From contig JACPMR010000003.1 in the NCBI GenBank assembly GCA_016185945.1, forward strand, positions 1-64,000: 64,000 nt of DNA. Direction: 5' to 3'. Each line of letters starts with the position of its first letter. The stretch's first letter is position 1. A program made the position numbers and the translations under genes. The DNA is from Candidatus Woesearchaeota archaeon. GTDB lineage: Archaea > Nanobdellota > Nanobdellia > Woesearchaeales > GW2011-AR4. The notes under the pieces are model-generated. The model was not told where the DNA came from. It was given only the letters and a program-made list of their open reading frames with translations, and ran no database searches. Shown here in pieces: positions 41,528 through 50,515 of this stretch.

Positions 41528-41548
41528 GCTCTGGACTAAAAGAGCATG
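41525..41548 (-). promoter_or_regulatory. Palindrome at the start of the GT2 gene (possible operator)
   Basis: CATGCTCT (41525-41532) and AGAGCATG (41541-41548) form an 8-bp inverted repeat with an 8-bp spacer. It lies between the TATA box and the start codon and includes the ATG and the expected transcription start. Confidence 0.5.
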
Positions 41549-41550
41549 GT

Positions 41551-41557
41551 TTAAATA
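41551..41557 (-). promoter_or_regulatory. TATA box for the GT2 gene at 40640
   Basis: A TATTTAA-type box on the minus strand is centred 27 bp from ATG 41527. Confidence 0.5.
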
Positions 41558-41602
41558 TGTTTCTAAAGCAATAAAATAAAGAAATTACATTAAATACTAT
41601 TT

Positions 41603-41751
41603 TCAATCAACGATGGCGACCCACGCGCTTCCATGAGCCTAAATGAGTGCCCCGCATACTAAAGTAGCACTTTATCGCCAACAATCAAGTGCAACAAAAG
41701 GGCAGGTTTCCTATGATTGCTGGGAAAGAGCCTAGGAAGCCCTGTGATTGA
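41603..41751 (+). repeat. Dispersed structured element, family A, copy 2 (most complete)
   Basis: 149 bp from TCAATCA (41603-41609) to TGATTGA (41745-41751), which are inverted ends. Stem 1 is GCACTT (41667-41672)/AAGTGC (41687-41692). Stem 2 is GGTTTCCTA/TAGGAAGCC (about 41705-41740). Confidence 0.7.
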
Positions 41752-41785
41752 GTTATATAAAATAAAAACATATTTGAGCAAAAAG

Positions 41786-41796
41786 CTTTTAAAAAA
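41786..41796 (+). promoter_or_regulatory. TATA box for the membrane glycosyltransferase at 41816
   Basis: CTTTTAAAAAA is centred about 26 bp before ATG 41816, which fixes the start 33 codons inside the longest frame. Confidence 0.5.
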
Positions 41797-41815
41797 GGCA
41801 TATTTAACTAATTTA

Positions 41816-43639
41816 ATGAGTTTCTTCACCATAGTATTGTTTTTTGTGTATACATTTTGCTTAGGCTTAACTGCATCGTTTTTTGTCAAAAACTCTGAGA
41901 ATTTTCTTGAAAGGAATTTAATGAGGATTGGTTATGGATTGGGTTTGCTGCCATTTCTGGCAATCATCCTTAATCTTTTCAAAGTGCCTGCTGACTGGCG
42001 CATTATTCTGGCAATAAGCTTGCTGTACCCTGTTTATCATGTTTTTAGAAATAGAAAAAATCTAAAATTATCAGTAGCAACCTTTAAAATCACAAAAACA
42101 GACATAAGCATTTTTGTCATGCTTCTTATCTTTGCAGCAGCATTGTATGTTTATGCAACAGGCGCTTTCAAGTATCCGTATTTAGAAGACGATGATTCTT
42201 GGGGGCATGCAGAAGGAATAAGATTCATGTCTGCAGTGAAAAATGTGTTCAGCAAAGAAGCGCATAATGTGCGCTACCTAAATCCTTACCCGCCTACTTA
42301 TGACATTTTATTTGGCATTCTGCACCAAACTAATGATTCTGTCTACTGGACAATGAAGTTTTTCAATGCTTTAGTTATATCCTTGAGTATAATCTTTTTT
42401 TATTTCTTTATCAAGGAATTCAGCGGAAACAGGAACAAGGCTTTGTTTGCCACTTTTGCATTGGCATCTGTACCTGCTTTTATGAGCCATTTTATATGGG
42501 CTCTTGCTTTGACAATCCCATTATTTTTTGTAAGCTTTTACGCTATTGAAAGAATAAAGCACGACAAGAAATGGCGGATTACTGCTGGACTAGTCATGTT
42601 CACTGCATTTACCTCTTCTCCAACTCACAGCACTTATTTTGGATTATTTTTAGCTCTTTACTTGATTGCAAAGATGATTTTGGAGAAGAAAATTTTGGTT
42701 TACCATATTTTGGCAAGTGTTTTTGGCTTAATGCTTTCATTTGTCTTCTGGTGGCTGCCAATGATTTTAAGGTATGGGGTGAAAGGCACAATTCAAGGAG
42801 TTGGATTCAGCTTTGCAATTAAAGGCGCAAAGATGTTCTCTGGAACAGGAGATAGGGTTTACAATTTTGCTGATTTCTTTTTTGCCCAAAAGCAGAATAT
42901 GATAAACAGTCCCATAGGCATAGGCATAGTTTTGTCGATTTTGACAATCGTTGGAATTATTTTCTTATTAGTAAGATTCAAGGAACTTTTAAAGCATGAA
43001 AACCATTGGCTTGCAATAACTTTTGTATGGTTTATTTTTACACTTTATGCAGTCAATGCAGCGAAATTCACAATAAAATTATCACCCTTCAGGACATGGA
43101 TGCTGTTTGCAATACCTGTATGTATTCTTGCTTCAGAGGGCACATTTAACTTGATGTCTTTGGCAAAAGGAGTTGGAGGAAATATAGGCAAATATGCAAT
43201 TTTACTCCTATTGATTATCGGAATTTACTTTACATCAGCACAGCAAAAGATAGCAGTCAATACAGCAGTCTGGCCGCCTGGAGGATTCTGGACATCAGGG
43301 GAGGAGATTGCAGGCTACTTGTGGATGAAAGAAAATTTAAAACCGAATGCAAAAGTTTTTGGGTTTGTGATTGAAGGACCTGTTATCGGGCTGGACAAGT
43401 ACATATGCTCATGGTGCGAAGATGAAAGAGAGTTCAAGAAAATAGTCATGAATAAGACAGCGCAAGATATAAATTCATTTTTAAAGTCAAAAGGCTACCA
43501 ATACATGATTATAGACGGGCAGTTTGCAAGGAAATACGGGGCAAATGAAACAAACAATAAGCTTAATGAGATATCACAATCAAACTTATTCAAACCAGTT
43601 TTTGGCAACAATGCATTTATTTTGCTGCAAATAACCTAG
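41816..43639 (+). CDS. GT-C-type membrane glycosyltransferase
   Basis: This 607-aa protein has about 12 hydrophobic segments and an acidic motif in the first large loop (YLEDDDSWGHAEGIRF), followed by NPYPPTYDILFGIL, FTSSPTHSTYFG and a soluble C-terminal domain (GYLWMKENLKPNAK, CSWCEDEREF). The layout resembles GT-C enzymes that use polyprenyl-linked donors; a distant STT3-like role is possible but the WWDYG-type motif is not seen. The longest frame begins at 41717 inside the end of repeat family A; the TATA box supports MSFFTIVLFF at 41816. Confidence 0.8.
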   Translation: MSFFTIVLFFVYTFCLGLTASFFVKNSENFLERNLMRIGYGLGLLPFLAIILNLFKVPADWRIILAISLLYPVYHVFRNRKNLKLSVATFKITKTDISIFVMLLIFAAALYVYATGAFKYPYLEDDDSWGHAEGIRFMSAVKNVFSKEAHNVRYLNPYPPTYDILFGILHQTNDSVYWTMKFFNALVISLSIIFFYFFIKEFSGNRNKALFATFALASVPAFMSHFIWALALTIPLFFVSFYAIERIKHDKKWRITAGLVMFTAFTSSPTHSTYFGLFLALYLIAKMILEKKILVYHILASVFGLMLSFVFWWLPMILRYGVKGTIQGVGFSFAIKGAKMFSGTGDRVYNFADFFFAQKQNMINSPIGIGIVLSILTIVGIIFLLVRFKELLKHENHWLAITFVWFIFTLYAVNAAKFTIKLSPFRTWMLFAIPVCILASEGTFNLMSLAKGVGGNIGKYAILLLLIIGIYFTSAQQKIAVNTAVWPPGGFWTSGEEIAGYLWMKENLKPNAKVFGFVIEGPVIGLDKYICSWCEDEREFKKIVMNKTAQDINSFLKSKGYQYMIIDGQFARKYGANETNNKLNEISQSNLFKPVFGNNAFILLQIT

Positions 43640-43643
43640 TAAA

Positions 43644-44783
43644 ATGAGAATCTGCACTGTATCCTACATTTTTCCGAATCCTGACAAGCCAATCTCTGGC
43701 ATTTATATGAAGGAACAGCTTGCAGAGATTGTAAGGCAGGGACATGAGGCACATTTAGTAACAATCAGGAAACCACACTGGAAAATTCCAGAAGAGGAAA
43801 TCATTGAAGGAATACATGTTCATAGAATCGTCTCAAATGATTTTTTGTTCCCAATAAAATGCTTTTTCAAGCTCATAAGCTTGGATAAAAAATATTCATT
43901 TGACGTAATACACACCCATTTTGTCGGCTATCTTACTCTGATGTCAGGGCTTGCTGCAAAGCTTCGCAAAAAGCCATTTTTTGTGACAGCATATGGCATA
44001 GGGCTTGATCCAAATATCGCATCCCATTTCAAAAAATTGCTCATAAGAACAATTTACAATCTTTCAAAAAAAATCATTAATATGAGCGAATATACCAGAA
44101 CTATCTCAGAGCATTACGCTTCGAAAAAAAAACAGACGGTTATACCACCAGGCATTACATTGTCAAAATTAAAACCAACAATCGAAGCAAAAAAATTCAG
44201 GACAAAACATAATCTTGGCAATGGCATAATGCTTCTTTCTGTAGGAGGTTTAGTTTGGAGGAAAGGGCATGATGCAATAATTTCTGTATTGCCAGATATC
44301 GTTAAAAGGCATCCAGATTTAAGGTATGCTATTATAGGCAAAGGCTCACAGGAGCAGAACTTGAAGAAAATGGCAAAAGGCTTAGGCATAGGAAAAAATG
44401 TAATATTCTGGCCAAATTGGGTTTCTGATGAGGAGCTTGCTAACTTTTTTAATGCATGCGACATATTTGCCTTGATGAGCAGGACTAAAGGAATCGCAGT
44501 TGAGGGATTTGGCATTGTTTATGTTGAAGCAAGCGCACTTGGCAAGCCAGTAATAGGGGGAAAAGGAGGCGGCACATCCGGTTCTGTTGACGACGGCAAA
44601 AGCGGTTTTTTGGTTAACCCTGATGATAAAGAAGAGTTAAAAAGAAAACTGCTTCTTCTTATAGAGAATAAAAAACTAAGAGAGAAAATGGGCAATTATG
44701 GAAGAGAATACGCAAGAAAAAAGCATTTGTGGAAATACAGAATACAAGAAATATTGAAGGTTTATGAGGAAGTTGTCAAGTAA
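43644..44783 (+). CDS. Glycosyltransferase family 4
   Basis: This 379-aa GT-B enzyme starts MRICTVSYIFPNPDKPISGI, has the donor-domain segments LLSVGGLVWRKGHDAIISVL and the EX7E region GFGIVYVEASALGKPVIGG. It lies 4 bp after the GT-C gene and is probably co-transcribed. Substrates unknown. Confidence 0.9.
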   Translation: MRICTVSYIFPNPDKPISGIYMKEQLAEIVRQGHEAHLVTIRKPHWKIPEEEIIEGIHVHRIVSNDFLFPIKCFFKLISLDKKYSFDVIHTHFVGYLTLMSGLAAKLRKKPFFVTAYGIGLDPNIASHFKKLLIRTIYNLSKKIINMSEYTRTISEHYASKKKQTVIPPGITLSKLKPTIEAKKFRTKHNLGNGIMLLSVGGLVWRKGHDAIISVLPDIVKRHPDLRYAIIGKGSQEQNLKKMAKGLGIGKNVIFWPNWVSDEELANFFNACDIFALMSRTKGIAVEGFGIVYVEASALGKPVIGGKGGGTSGSVDDGKSGFLVNPDDKEELKRKLLLLIENKKLREKMGNYGREYARKKHLWKYRIQEILKVYEEVVK

Positions 44784-44822
44784 CATTTAAATATTAACCT
44801 TATACGCTTTTGTCTGATTCTC

Positions 44823-46049
44823 ATGGGTAAAATTACTAAATGCAGGATGTGCAAAAGCAGCAATATGGAAATGTTTCTTGATTTAGGCACAGCCCCGCCT
44901 CCGCACAGTTTCTTGACAAAAAAACAACTGAAAGAAGGAAAAGAAGAGCTCTTCCCAATCCGAGTTTTAATGTGCTACAACTGCGGATTAGCACAGCTTG
45001 GCTATGTTGTCCCGCCTGAAAAAATGTACACAAATTATCCTTATGAAACATCAATGACAAAAACAGGAATTGAGCATTTCCATGGAATGGCAAAATCAAT
45101 ATGCGAAAAATTCTCCATAGCCAAAAATTCTCTTGCGGTTGACATTGGCAGCAATGTTGGGGTGCTTTTGCAGGGCTTTAAAAACATGGGAATGAACGTA
45201 ATGGGCATAGAGCCTTCAAATGTGGCTCAGAAGGCAATTGCAAACGGGATTCCAACAATACAGGATTTCTTCGGCAAAAAAGCAGTAAATCAAATTGCAT
45301 CAAAACAAAAGGCAAAAATTATTACAGGTACAAATGTATTTGCCCATATAGACAATCTTCATGATTTCATGAAAAACTTGGACATTTTGTTGGAAGAAAA
45401 TGGAATTTTTGTTTTTGAAGTGCCTTATTTTATCCACCTTCTTGATAATCTGGAATACGATACAATTTATCATGAGCATTTGTCTTACATATCTGTAAAG
45501 CCATTAGTTAATTTTTTCAAAATTTTTGGCTATGAGCTTTTTGATGTCGAAGAAACAAAAATACATGGCGGTTCAATAAGGTGCTTTGTTGCAAGAAAAG
45601 GCAAGCAAAAAGTCTCAAGTACAACCAAACATTATCTTAATTTGGAAGAGAAGAAGAAAATATATTCGAAAGAAACACTGCAAAAATTTGCGAAAATGGT
45701 TGATGAGCACAAGAAAAAGCTGAAATCTTTATTGCTAGAATTGAAGAAAAAAGGGAAAAGGGTTGTTGCAATCAGCGCTCCTGCAAAAGGAGTTTCATTG
45801 CTGAACTATGCAAAAATCGATAATACAATTTTGGAATATGTCACAGAAAAGTACATGCCAAAAGTCGGGTTGTACACGCCTGGAACGCATATTTTAGTTA
45901 AAAATGATGAATATTTAAGGGAAGACAAGCCAGACTATGGTTTACTTTTGGCATGGAATTTTGCAGAAGAGATAATGAAAAATCTCGACTACTTCAAGAA
46001 AAACGGAGGAAAGTTTATTATACCAATACCAGAACCGCATATTGTATAG
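44823..46049 (+). CDS. Sugar C-methyltransferase-like SAM enzyme with zinc-binding N-terminus
   Basis: This 408-aa three-part protein has an N-terminal zinc motif (CRMCKSSN, CYNCGLAQLGYV), a central SAM domain (AVDIGSNVGVLLQGF, VFEVPYFIHLLDN, YHEHLSY) and a C-terminal domain (AISAPAKGVSLLNYAK). This is the layout of NDP-hexose 3-C-methyltransferases that make branched deoxysugars. The substrate here is presumably a nucleotide sugar of this locus. A cupin epimerase-like gene follows after 3 bp. Confidence 0.88.
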   Translation: MGKITKCRMCKSSNMEMFLDLGTAPPPHSFLTKKQLKEGKEELFPIRVLMCYNCGLAQLGYVVPPEKMYTNYPYETSMTKTGIEHFHGMAKSICEKFSIAKNSLAVDIGSNVGVLLQGFKNMGMNVMGIEPSNVAQKAIANGIPTIQDFFGKKAVNQIASKQKAKIITGTNVFAHIDNLHDFMKNLDILLEENGIFVFEVPYFIHLLDNLEYDTIYHEHLSYISVKPLVNFFKIFGYELFDVEETKIHGGSIRCFVARKGKQKVSSTTKHYLNLEEKKKIYSKETLQKFAKMVDEHKKKLKSLLLELKKKGKRVVAISAPAKGVSLLNYAKIDNTILEYVTEKYMPKVGLYTPGTHILVKNDEYLREDKPDYGLLLAWNFAEEIMKNLDYFKKNGGKFIIPIPEPHIV

Positions 46050-46052
46050 AAA

Positions 46053-46466
46053 ATGGAAAAATTTGAGATAGTAAAAATTAAGCCCGTATCAGAAGACGCG
46101 AGAGGCATGATTGCAGAAATTTTGAACAACGAGCCTATTTTGCATGTTGGGATAATAACAGTCAAATCCAATTCTATACGAGGAAATCACTATCATAAGA
46201 ATCAAACCCAATATACTTTTATTATCGACGGCAAATTTAAGTTGCTAATCAAAAACCTCAAGGACAACAATGCGAAGACTGAACAATATGAAGTTGACAA
46301 TTTCGACCTTATCAAAATACCAACTTACTTTTACCATTCATTTGAAGCATTAAAGGATTCAACAATTTTGACTCTTTCCACAAAATCTAGGGAAGGAGAT
46401 AATTACGAGCTTGATACATTCAGAGTTAAAGAAATAGACAATAGCGACAAAACGTCATTGATTTAA
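46053..46466 (+). CDS. Cupin-fold sugar-processing protein (WxcM/RmlC-like)
   Basis: This 137-aa cupin has the metal or active-site motif SIRGNHYHKNQTQY, then FDLIKIPTYFYHSFEAL. Relatives are nucleotide-sugar 3,5-epimerases or 3,4-ketoisomerases. It follows the C-methyltransferase by 3 bp, so both may act on the same 4-keto sugar (inference). The stop shares TTAA with the convergent Gmd gene. Confidence 0.75.
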   Translation: MEKFEIVKIKPVSEDARGMIAEILNNEPILHVGIITVKSNSIRGNHYHKNQTQYTFIIDGKFKLLIKNLKDNNAKTEQYEVDNFDLIKIPTYFYHSFEALKDSTILTLSTKSREGDNYELDTFRVKEIDNSDKTSLI

Positions 46467-47479
46467 GCATTTGGATTAGATGTCAGCAATTTCAAATCCG
46501 ATTCTACCATCATCTTAACAAGTTCCTTGAAACTTACTTTTGGCTTCCAGCCAAGGACTTTTCTTGCCTTTGTTGCATCTCCAACCAGAAAATCCACTTC
46601 TGCAGGTCTGTAAAACTTTTTGTTCACTTTAATAGCAATTCTGCCATCCACCTTGCCTATTTCATTCAGGCCCTCATCCTCCCATTTTAAATCCATTCCA
46701 ACTACTTTAAAAGCTTCTTCTGCAAATTCTTTCACGGAACGAGATTTTCCAGTCGCAATAACATAATCATCTGGATTGTCCTGCTGAAGCATGAGCCACA
46801 TTGCTTCTACTAAATCTCCAGTATAGCCCCAGTCACGCTTTGCATTTAAGTTGCCAAGCTCTACATAATCAAGCAAGCCAAGCTTTATCTTTGCAACAGC
46901 ATGGCTTATCTTTCTCGTTACAAATTGCTTGCCTCTTCTTGGCGATTCATGGTTAAATAAAATCCCGTTAGAAGCATGCAACCCATAGCTTTCCCTGTAA
47001 TTGACAGTTATCCAGTAACCATATACTTTTGCAACACCATAGGGGCTTCTTGGATAAAATGGAGTCTTCTCGTTTTGTGGCACTTCTTGGGCTTTGCCAA
47101 ACATCTCGCTGCTTGACGCTTGATAAAACCTCATGGTTGGATCTAACAGCCTGATAGATTCCAATATCCTTGCCACGCCTAATGCATTCATATCCCCTGT
47201 AGAAACTGGCTGCGTCCAAGAAGCCGGAACGAATGATTGCGCAGCAAGGTTATAAACCTCGTCAGGCTTTATCTCCTTTAAGTTTCTAATTATAGAGGTG
47301 GCATCTGTCATGTCGCCTTGCACAAGATGAATCTCCTTATGCACAGGCAAGAGCCTGTCAAGTATTTCTAAGCTAGTCCTTCTGTACATACCATAAACTT
47401 CATAGCCCCTTTTGAGGAGAAATTCTGCTAAAAACGAGCCGTCTTGTCCAGTAACTCCAGTCAGCAGAGCCTTTTTCAT
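46463..47479 (-). CDS. gmd: GDP-mannose 4,6-dehydratase
   Basis: This 338-aa extended SDR converts GDP-mannose to GDP-4-keto-6-deoxymannose. It has TGVTGQDGSFLAEFLLKRGY, SSSEMFGKAQEVPQNE, and the YGVAK catalytic motif, then NHESPRRGKQFVTRKI and NAKRDWGYTGDLVEAM, all diagnostic of Gmd. I start at ATG 47479, about 28 bp from a TTTATAAA box. Its product could feed the nearby cupin and C-methyltransferase, or a GDP-rhamnose/fucose route whose reductase is not obvious here. Confidence 0.94.
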   Translation of the reverse strand: MKKALLTGVTGQDGSFLAEFLLKRGYEVYGMYRRTSLEILDRLLPVHKEIHLVQGDMTDATSIIRNLKEIKPDEVYNLAAQSFVPASWTQPVSTGDMNALGVARILESIRLLDPTMRFYQASSSEMFGKAQEVPQNEKTPFYPRSPYGVAKVYGYWITVNYRESYGLHASNGILFNHESPRRGKQFVTRKISHAVAKIKLGLLDYVELGNLNAKRDWGYTGDLVEAMWLMLQQDNPDDYVIATGKSRSVKEFAEEAFKVVGMDLKWEDEGLNEIGKVDGRIAIKVNKKFYRPAEVDFLVGDATKARKVLGWKPKVSFKELVKMMVESDLKLLTSNPNA

Positions 47480-47590
47480 TTTGCAAGAGTTAAACCAATT
47501 CATTTATAAAGTTTATTTATTTATCTTCTATATTTTCAGAAAAGATAATTTTAAAAAGGATGCTATTATAATTGCAATGGGGTGGAAAAA

Positions 47591-48013
47591 ATGAAGATCA
47601 AGAGATTAGAGCCAGAATGTAATCTTGCTACTGTGAGGGATGGAAGAGGCGGAATTTTTACTTACTATCCAAAAGACCCGATTGTAGAGTTTAATTTCAT
47701 GTTTATAAAGGAGCATAAAATAAGAGGCAATCATTGGCACCCTGAATTTGACGAATATTTTTTACTGACATCCGGAGAGGGCATAATGGTCACAAAAGAT
47801 GAGGATGAAAAAGAAAAGTTCCTTTACCTCAGCAAAGGACAATGTGTGCACTCGCCAAAAAATACAAAGCACGTATTCTACGCTATAACAGACTGCGAAG
47901 CTGTTGTAATGCTCACCAAAAAGTGGGACGACTGCAATCCCCCAATCATACATGAAAACCTTGGCATGGGCACTGGAGATCATGGCGACCCAAACTATAA
48001 GGGTTCAAAGTAA
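47591..48013 (+). CDS. Cupin-domain protein
   Basis: This 140-aa cupin has KIRGNHWHPEFDEYFLLTSGEG, QCVHSPKNTKHVFYAI. The family ranges from sugar isomerases to binding proteins. A GGTGG sequence five bases before ATG 47591 decides this start over a GTG nine bases earlier. It is followed after 2 bp by a Gfo/Idh/MocA oxidoreductase, which suggests joint action on a sugar. Confidence 0.75.
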   Translation: MKIKRLEPECNLATVRDGRGGIFTYYPKDPIVEFNFMFIKEHKIRGNHWHPEFDEYFLLTSGEGIMVTKDEDEKEKFLYLSKGQCVHSPKNTKHVFYAITDCEAVVMLTKKWDDCNPPIIHENLGMGTGDHGDPNYKGSK

Positions 48014-48015
48014 CG

Positions 48016-49020
48016 ATGAAATATTCTAAAGTTAGATTTGGAATACTGGGCTGTTCTAATGTGGCTAAAAAATCTATGCTTCCAGCAATGAAAGACTCTG
48101 AATCAGCTGAAATAAGCATGATAGGAAGCAGGACAAAACAAAAAGCAACTGAATATTGCAAAATTTTTGGATGCAATGCTTATGGAACTTATGAAGATGT
48201 GATTAACAATAAGGGAATAGATGCAGTCTATATTTCTTTGCCAGCAGGACTTCATGAGGAATGGACAGTTAAGGCAGCAAAAGCAGGCAAGCATGTTCTT
48301 TGCGAGAAGCCAGCAACGACATCACTTGCGTCAGCAAAAAGAATGTCTGATACATGCAGGAAAAACAAAGTTAGGCTGCTTGAAGGTTTCATGTTTAAAC
48401 ATCATCCACAGCATAAGAAAGCCAAGGAATTAATAAAAAACGGAGTTTTAGGAGAATTATTGAATTTTTATGGGTGTTTTGCCTATCGAATGCCGGATTC
48501 TGGCAATATAAGATTAAAAAAAGAATTAGGCGGCGGAGTTATGAATGACTCAATGCCGTACCCGGTTTATGCAGGCAGAATGTTCTTTGGCGAGCCGGTA
48601 AGTGTTGTCTGTAGCTTAAAGATTGACAAAAAACTGGGAGTAGATTTAAAAGCGGATATTATTATGGGATATCAAGACGGAAAAACGGCATTTGCATCGT
48701 CTGCCTTTGGCTCTTATTACCAATCAACATACAGCATTTTGGGCAGCAAGGCATTTCTGAGAATGAAAAGGGCGTATGCAATTACTCGCGATATGGAAAC
48801 AAGCATTTTTTTAGACGAGGACGATAAATCAAATGAAATAATTATCGAGCCTGCAGATCATTTCAGGCTTATGGTAGACGATTTCTGTGCAGAAATAATG
48901 AGCAACAAAAAAAGCAAAAATTATGAAGAAGATTTATTAGCGCAAGCAAAAGTCCTAGAAGCTGCAAGAATATCCCATAAAGAAAAAAGAATTGTCAAAA
49001 TCTCGGAATTAAGGATTTGA
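48016..49020 (+). CDS. Gfo/Idh/MocA family oxidoreductase
   Basis: This 334-aa NAD(P)-dependent oxidoreductase has the Rossmann start VRFGILGCSNVAKKSMLPAM, the EKP motif (HVLCEKPATTS), and a C-terminal domain with LGGGVMNDSMPYPVYAGRMF. Substrates are sugars or nucleotide sugars. The catalytic Lys of EKP is present. It is co-transcribed with the cupin gene upstream. It is a distant paralogue of the WbpB-like protein at 55960-56958. Confidence 0.88.
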   Translation: MKYSKVRFGILGCSNVAKKSMLPAMKDSESAEISMIGSRTKQKATEYCKIFGCNAYGTYEDVINNKGIDAVYISLPAGLHEEWTVKAAKAGKHVLCEKPATTSLASAKRMSDTCRKNKVRLLEGFMFKHHPQHKKAKELIKNGVLGELLNFYGCFAYRMPDSGNIRLKKELGGGVMNDSMPYPVYAGRMFFGEPVSVVCSLKIDKKLGVDLKADIIMGYQDGKTAFASSAFGSYYQSTYSILGSKAFLRMKRAYAITRDMETSIFLDEDDKSNEIIIEPADHFRLMVDDFCAEIMSNKKSKNYEEDLLAQAKVLEAARISHKEKRIVKISELRI

Positions 49021-49022
49021 GT

Positions 49023-50513
49023 TTATTTTATTATTCTGGCATATAGCTGCTTTATTTCTTTTGTATTTATGACTTTGAATAAAAACAGCAAAGCAAGATA
49101 AAGCATTCCTGACGCAATTATTATAATTGCAGCTTCTGCATACACATTCAAGACTATAGCCCTTTTTAGATAATAAATCGATATTGTAAGAAATAAGCCC
49201 ATGAGTAAGGTTTGAATCCATATTTTTACTGGAAAATGCAAATCAATGAATTTTCTTACTTCAATAAGTGAAGCAGTCATCATTATAAGATAACTTGCCG
49301 ATGTTGTGAGAGCAGCGCCCATTATCCCAATAATAGGGATAAGAATTATATTGCCGATAAGATTGAAAACCGCAGCGATATAGAATATCCTTGTCTGTAT
49401 TTCTGGCTTGCCGATGCCGGATACGAAATAAACATTTATCGAGTAGAGGGTTAAAAATATAACTCCTACAAGCAACACCCTCATAGCATTTTGAGCTGGA
49501 ACATATTGGCTGCCAAACAAGACAGCAATTATTAAATCAGAGAAAGAAAACATTACAAAAACAAGAGGCACTATTATAACCATTGAGTATTTGTAGAGCG
49601 CCTCAAGACCTGCTTTTAGCAAATCTTTCCTCTTTTTTGTCCATAACTCAGACGCTAATGGCAATATAAGATTACCAATTGCATTTGGCAGGTACATGAG
49701 TATCTTAGATGTAGGAAATGCTATATTGTATAATGCCACTGCCTCCAATCCAGCAAAATAGGTGAGGGTTATTGTGTCAGTGTACTGAAGTATAAGCGCC
49801 CCTGACAGCGTTGCAAGAGTAAAAAAACTATACCTGGATATTTGTCTTAAAATCTTTTTGTCTATAAAGGATCTTGAGTTCCAGAAACCCGGAAATACAT
49901 ATCTAAAAAATATAAAGCCGAACCCCAGGAGCAGGATAGCAGGAACTATAGTGTAAGCCAATACAGGGCTTAAAATCCCATAATTAAGCTTAAAGCCCGT
50001 AATAATAATGGCAAGAACCAGAATCATCCTCACAAAGTCAAGCAGCGCAAATAAAAACATGTTCTGGAAGCCCTGAAAGCCGAATTTAAGTATCACAACA
50101 AAGCTGTCAATGAAGAAAGCAATTGCCATAATTTTTAATACAAAGCCTGCCTTTTCACTGTGAAAGAAATGGATGCTAAGATAATCTGCAAGCAGATAAA
50201 CAATCGCTATTGTAACGAGGTTAGTCAGTAACTGCATAACCATAACAAAAATCATTGAACTCTTTATCAAGTCCTTTCTGTTGCTGTGATAAAATTCTGG
50301 TATGAATTTTATTAATGACTTGTCAAATCCGAGAGATTTGAAGAGATTCAGGGAAGCGAGAAATGCAAAGACGGCATAAAACAAGCCGAATTCTTCAACG
50401 CTAAGATTTCGCGCCAAAACAAGCCTTACAATGTAACCAAGAAATGCGGCAAAACCTGTAACTACAAATATTGTCGCCAAGCTTCTGACTGCAAATTTTG
50501 TGTAATTTGCCAT
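49023..50513 (-). CDS. Polysaccharide flippase, Wzx-like (second)
   Basis: This 496-aa protein has about 14 hydrophobic segments and the pattern LARNLSVEEFGLFYAVFAFL, LGFDKSLIKFIPEF near the N-terminus. It should export the lipid-linked glycan built by the operon it ends: acetyltransferase, aminotransferase, oxidoreductase, dehydrogenase, two epimerases, GT2, GT39, flippase (58641 to 49023). It starts 3 bp after the GT39 stop. Confidence 0.9.
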   Translation of the reverse strand: MANYTKFAVRSLATIFVVTGFAAFLGYIVRLVLARNLSVEEFGLFYAVFAFLASLNLFKSLGFDKSLIKFIPEFYHSNRKDLIKSSMIFVMVMQLLTNLVTIAIVYLLADYLSIHFFHSEKAGFVLKIMAIAFFIDSFVVILKFGFQGFQNMFLFALLDFVRMILVLAIIITGFKLNYGILSPVLAYTIVPAILLLGFGFIFFRYVFPGFWNSRSFIDKKILRQISRYSFFTLATLSGALILQYTDTITLTYFAGLEAVALYNIAFPTSKILMYLPNAIGNLILPLASELWTKKRKDLLKAGLEALYKYSMVIIVPLVFVMFSFSDLIIAVLFGSQYVPAQNAMRVLLVGVIFLTLYSINVYFVSGIGKPEIQTRIFYIAAVFNLIGNIILIPIIGIMGAALTTSASYLIMMTASLIEVRKFIDLHFPVKIWIQTLLMGLFLTISIYYLKRAIVLNVYAEAAIIIIASGMLYLALLFLFKVINTKEIKQLYARIIK

Positions 50514-50515
50514 CT

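Noticed and set aside
41717-41815. Longer N-terminus for the GT-C protein
   Set aside because: The extra 33 codons start inside the end of a family A repeat, and the TATA box at 41786-41796 lies inside this stretch, so it cannot be transcribed from that promoter.
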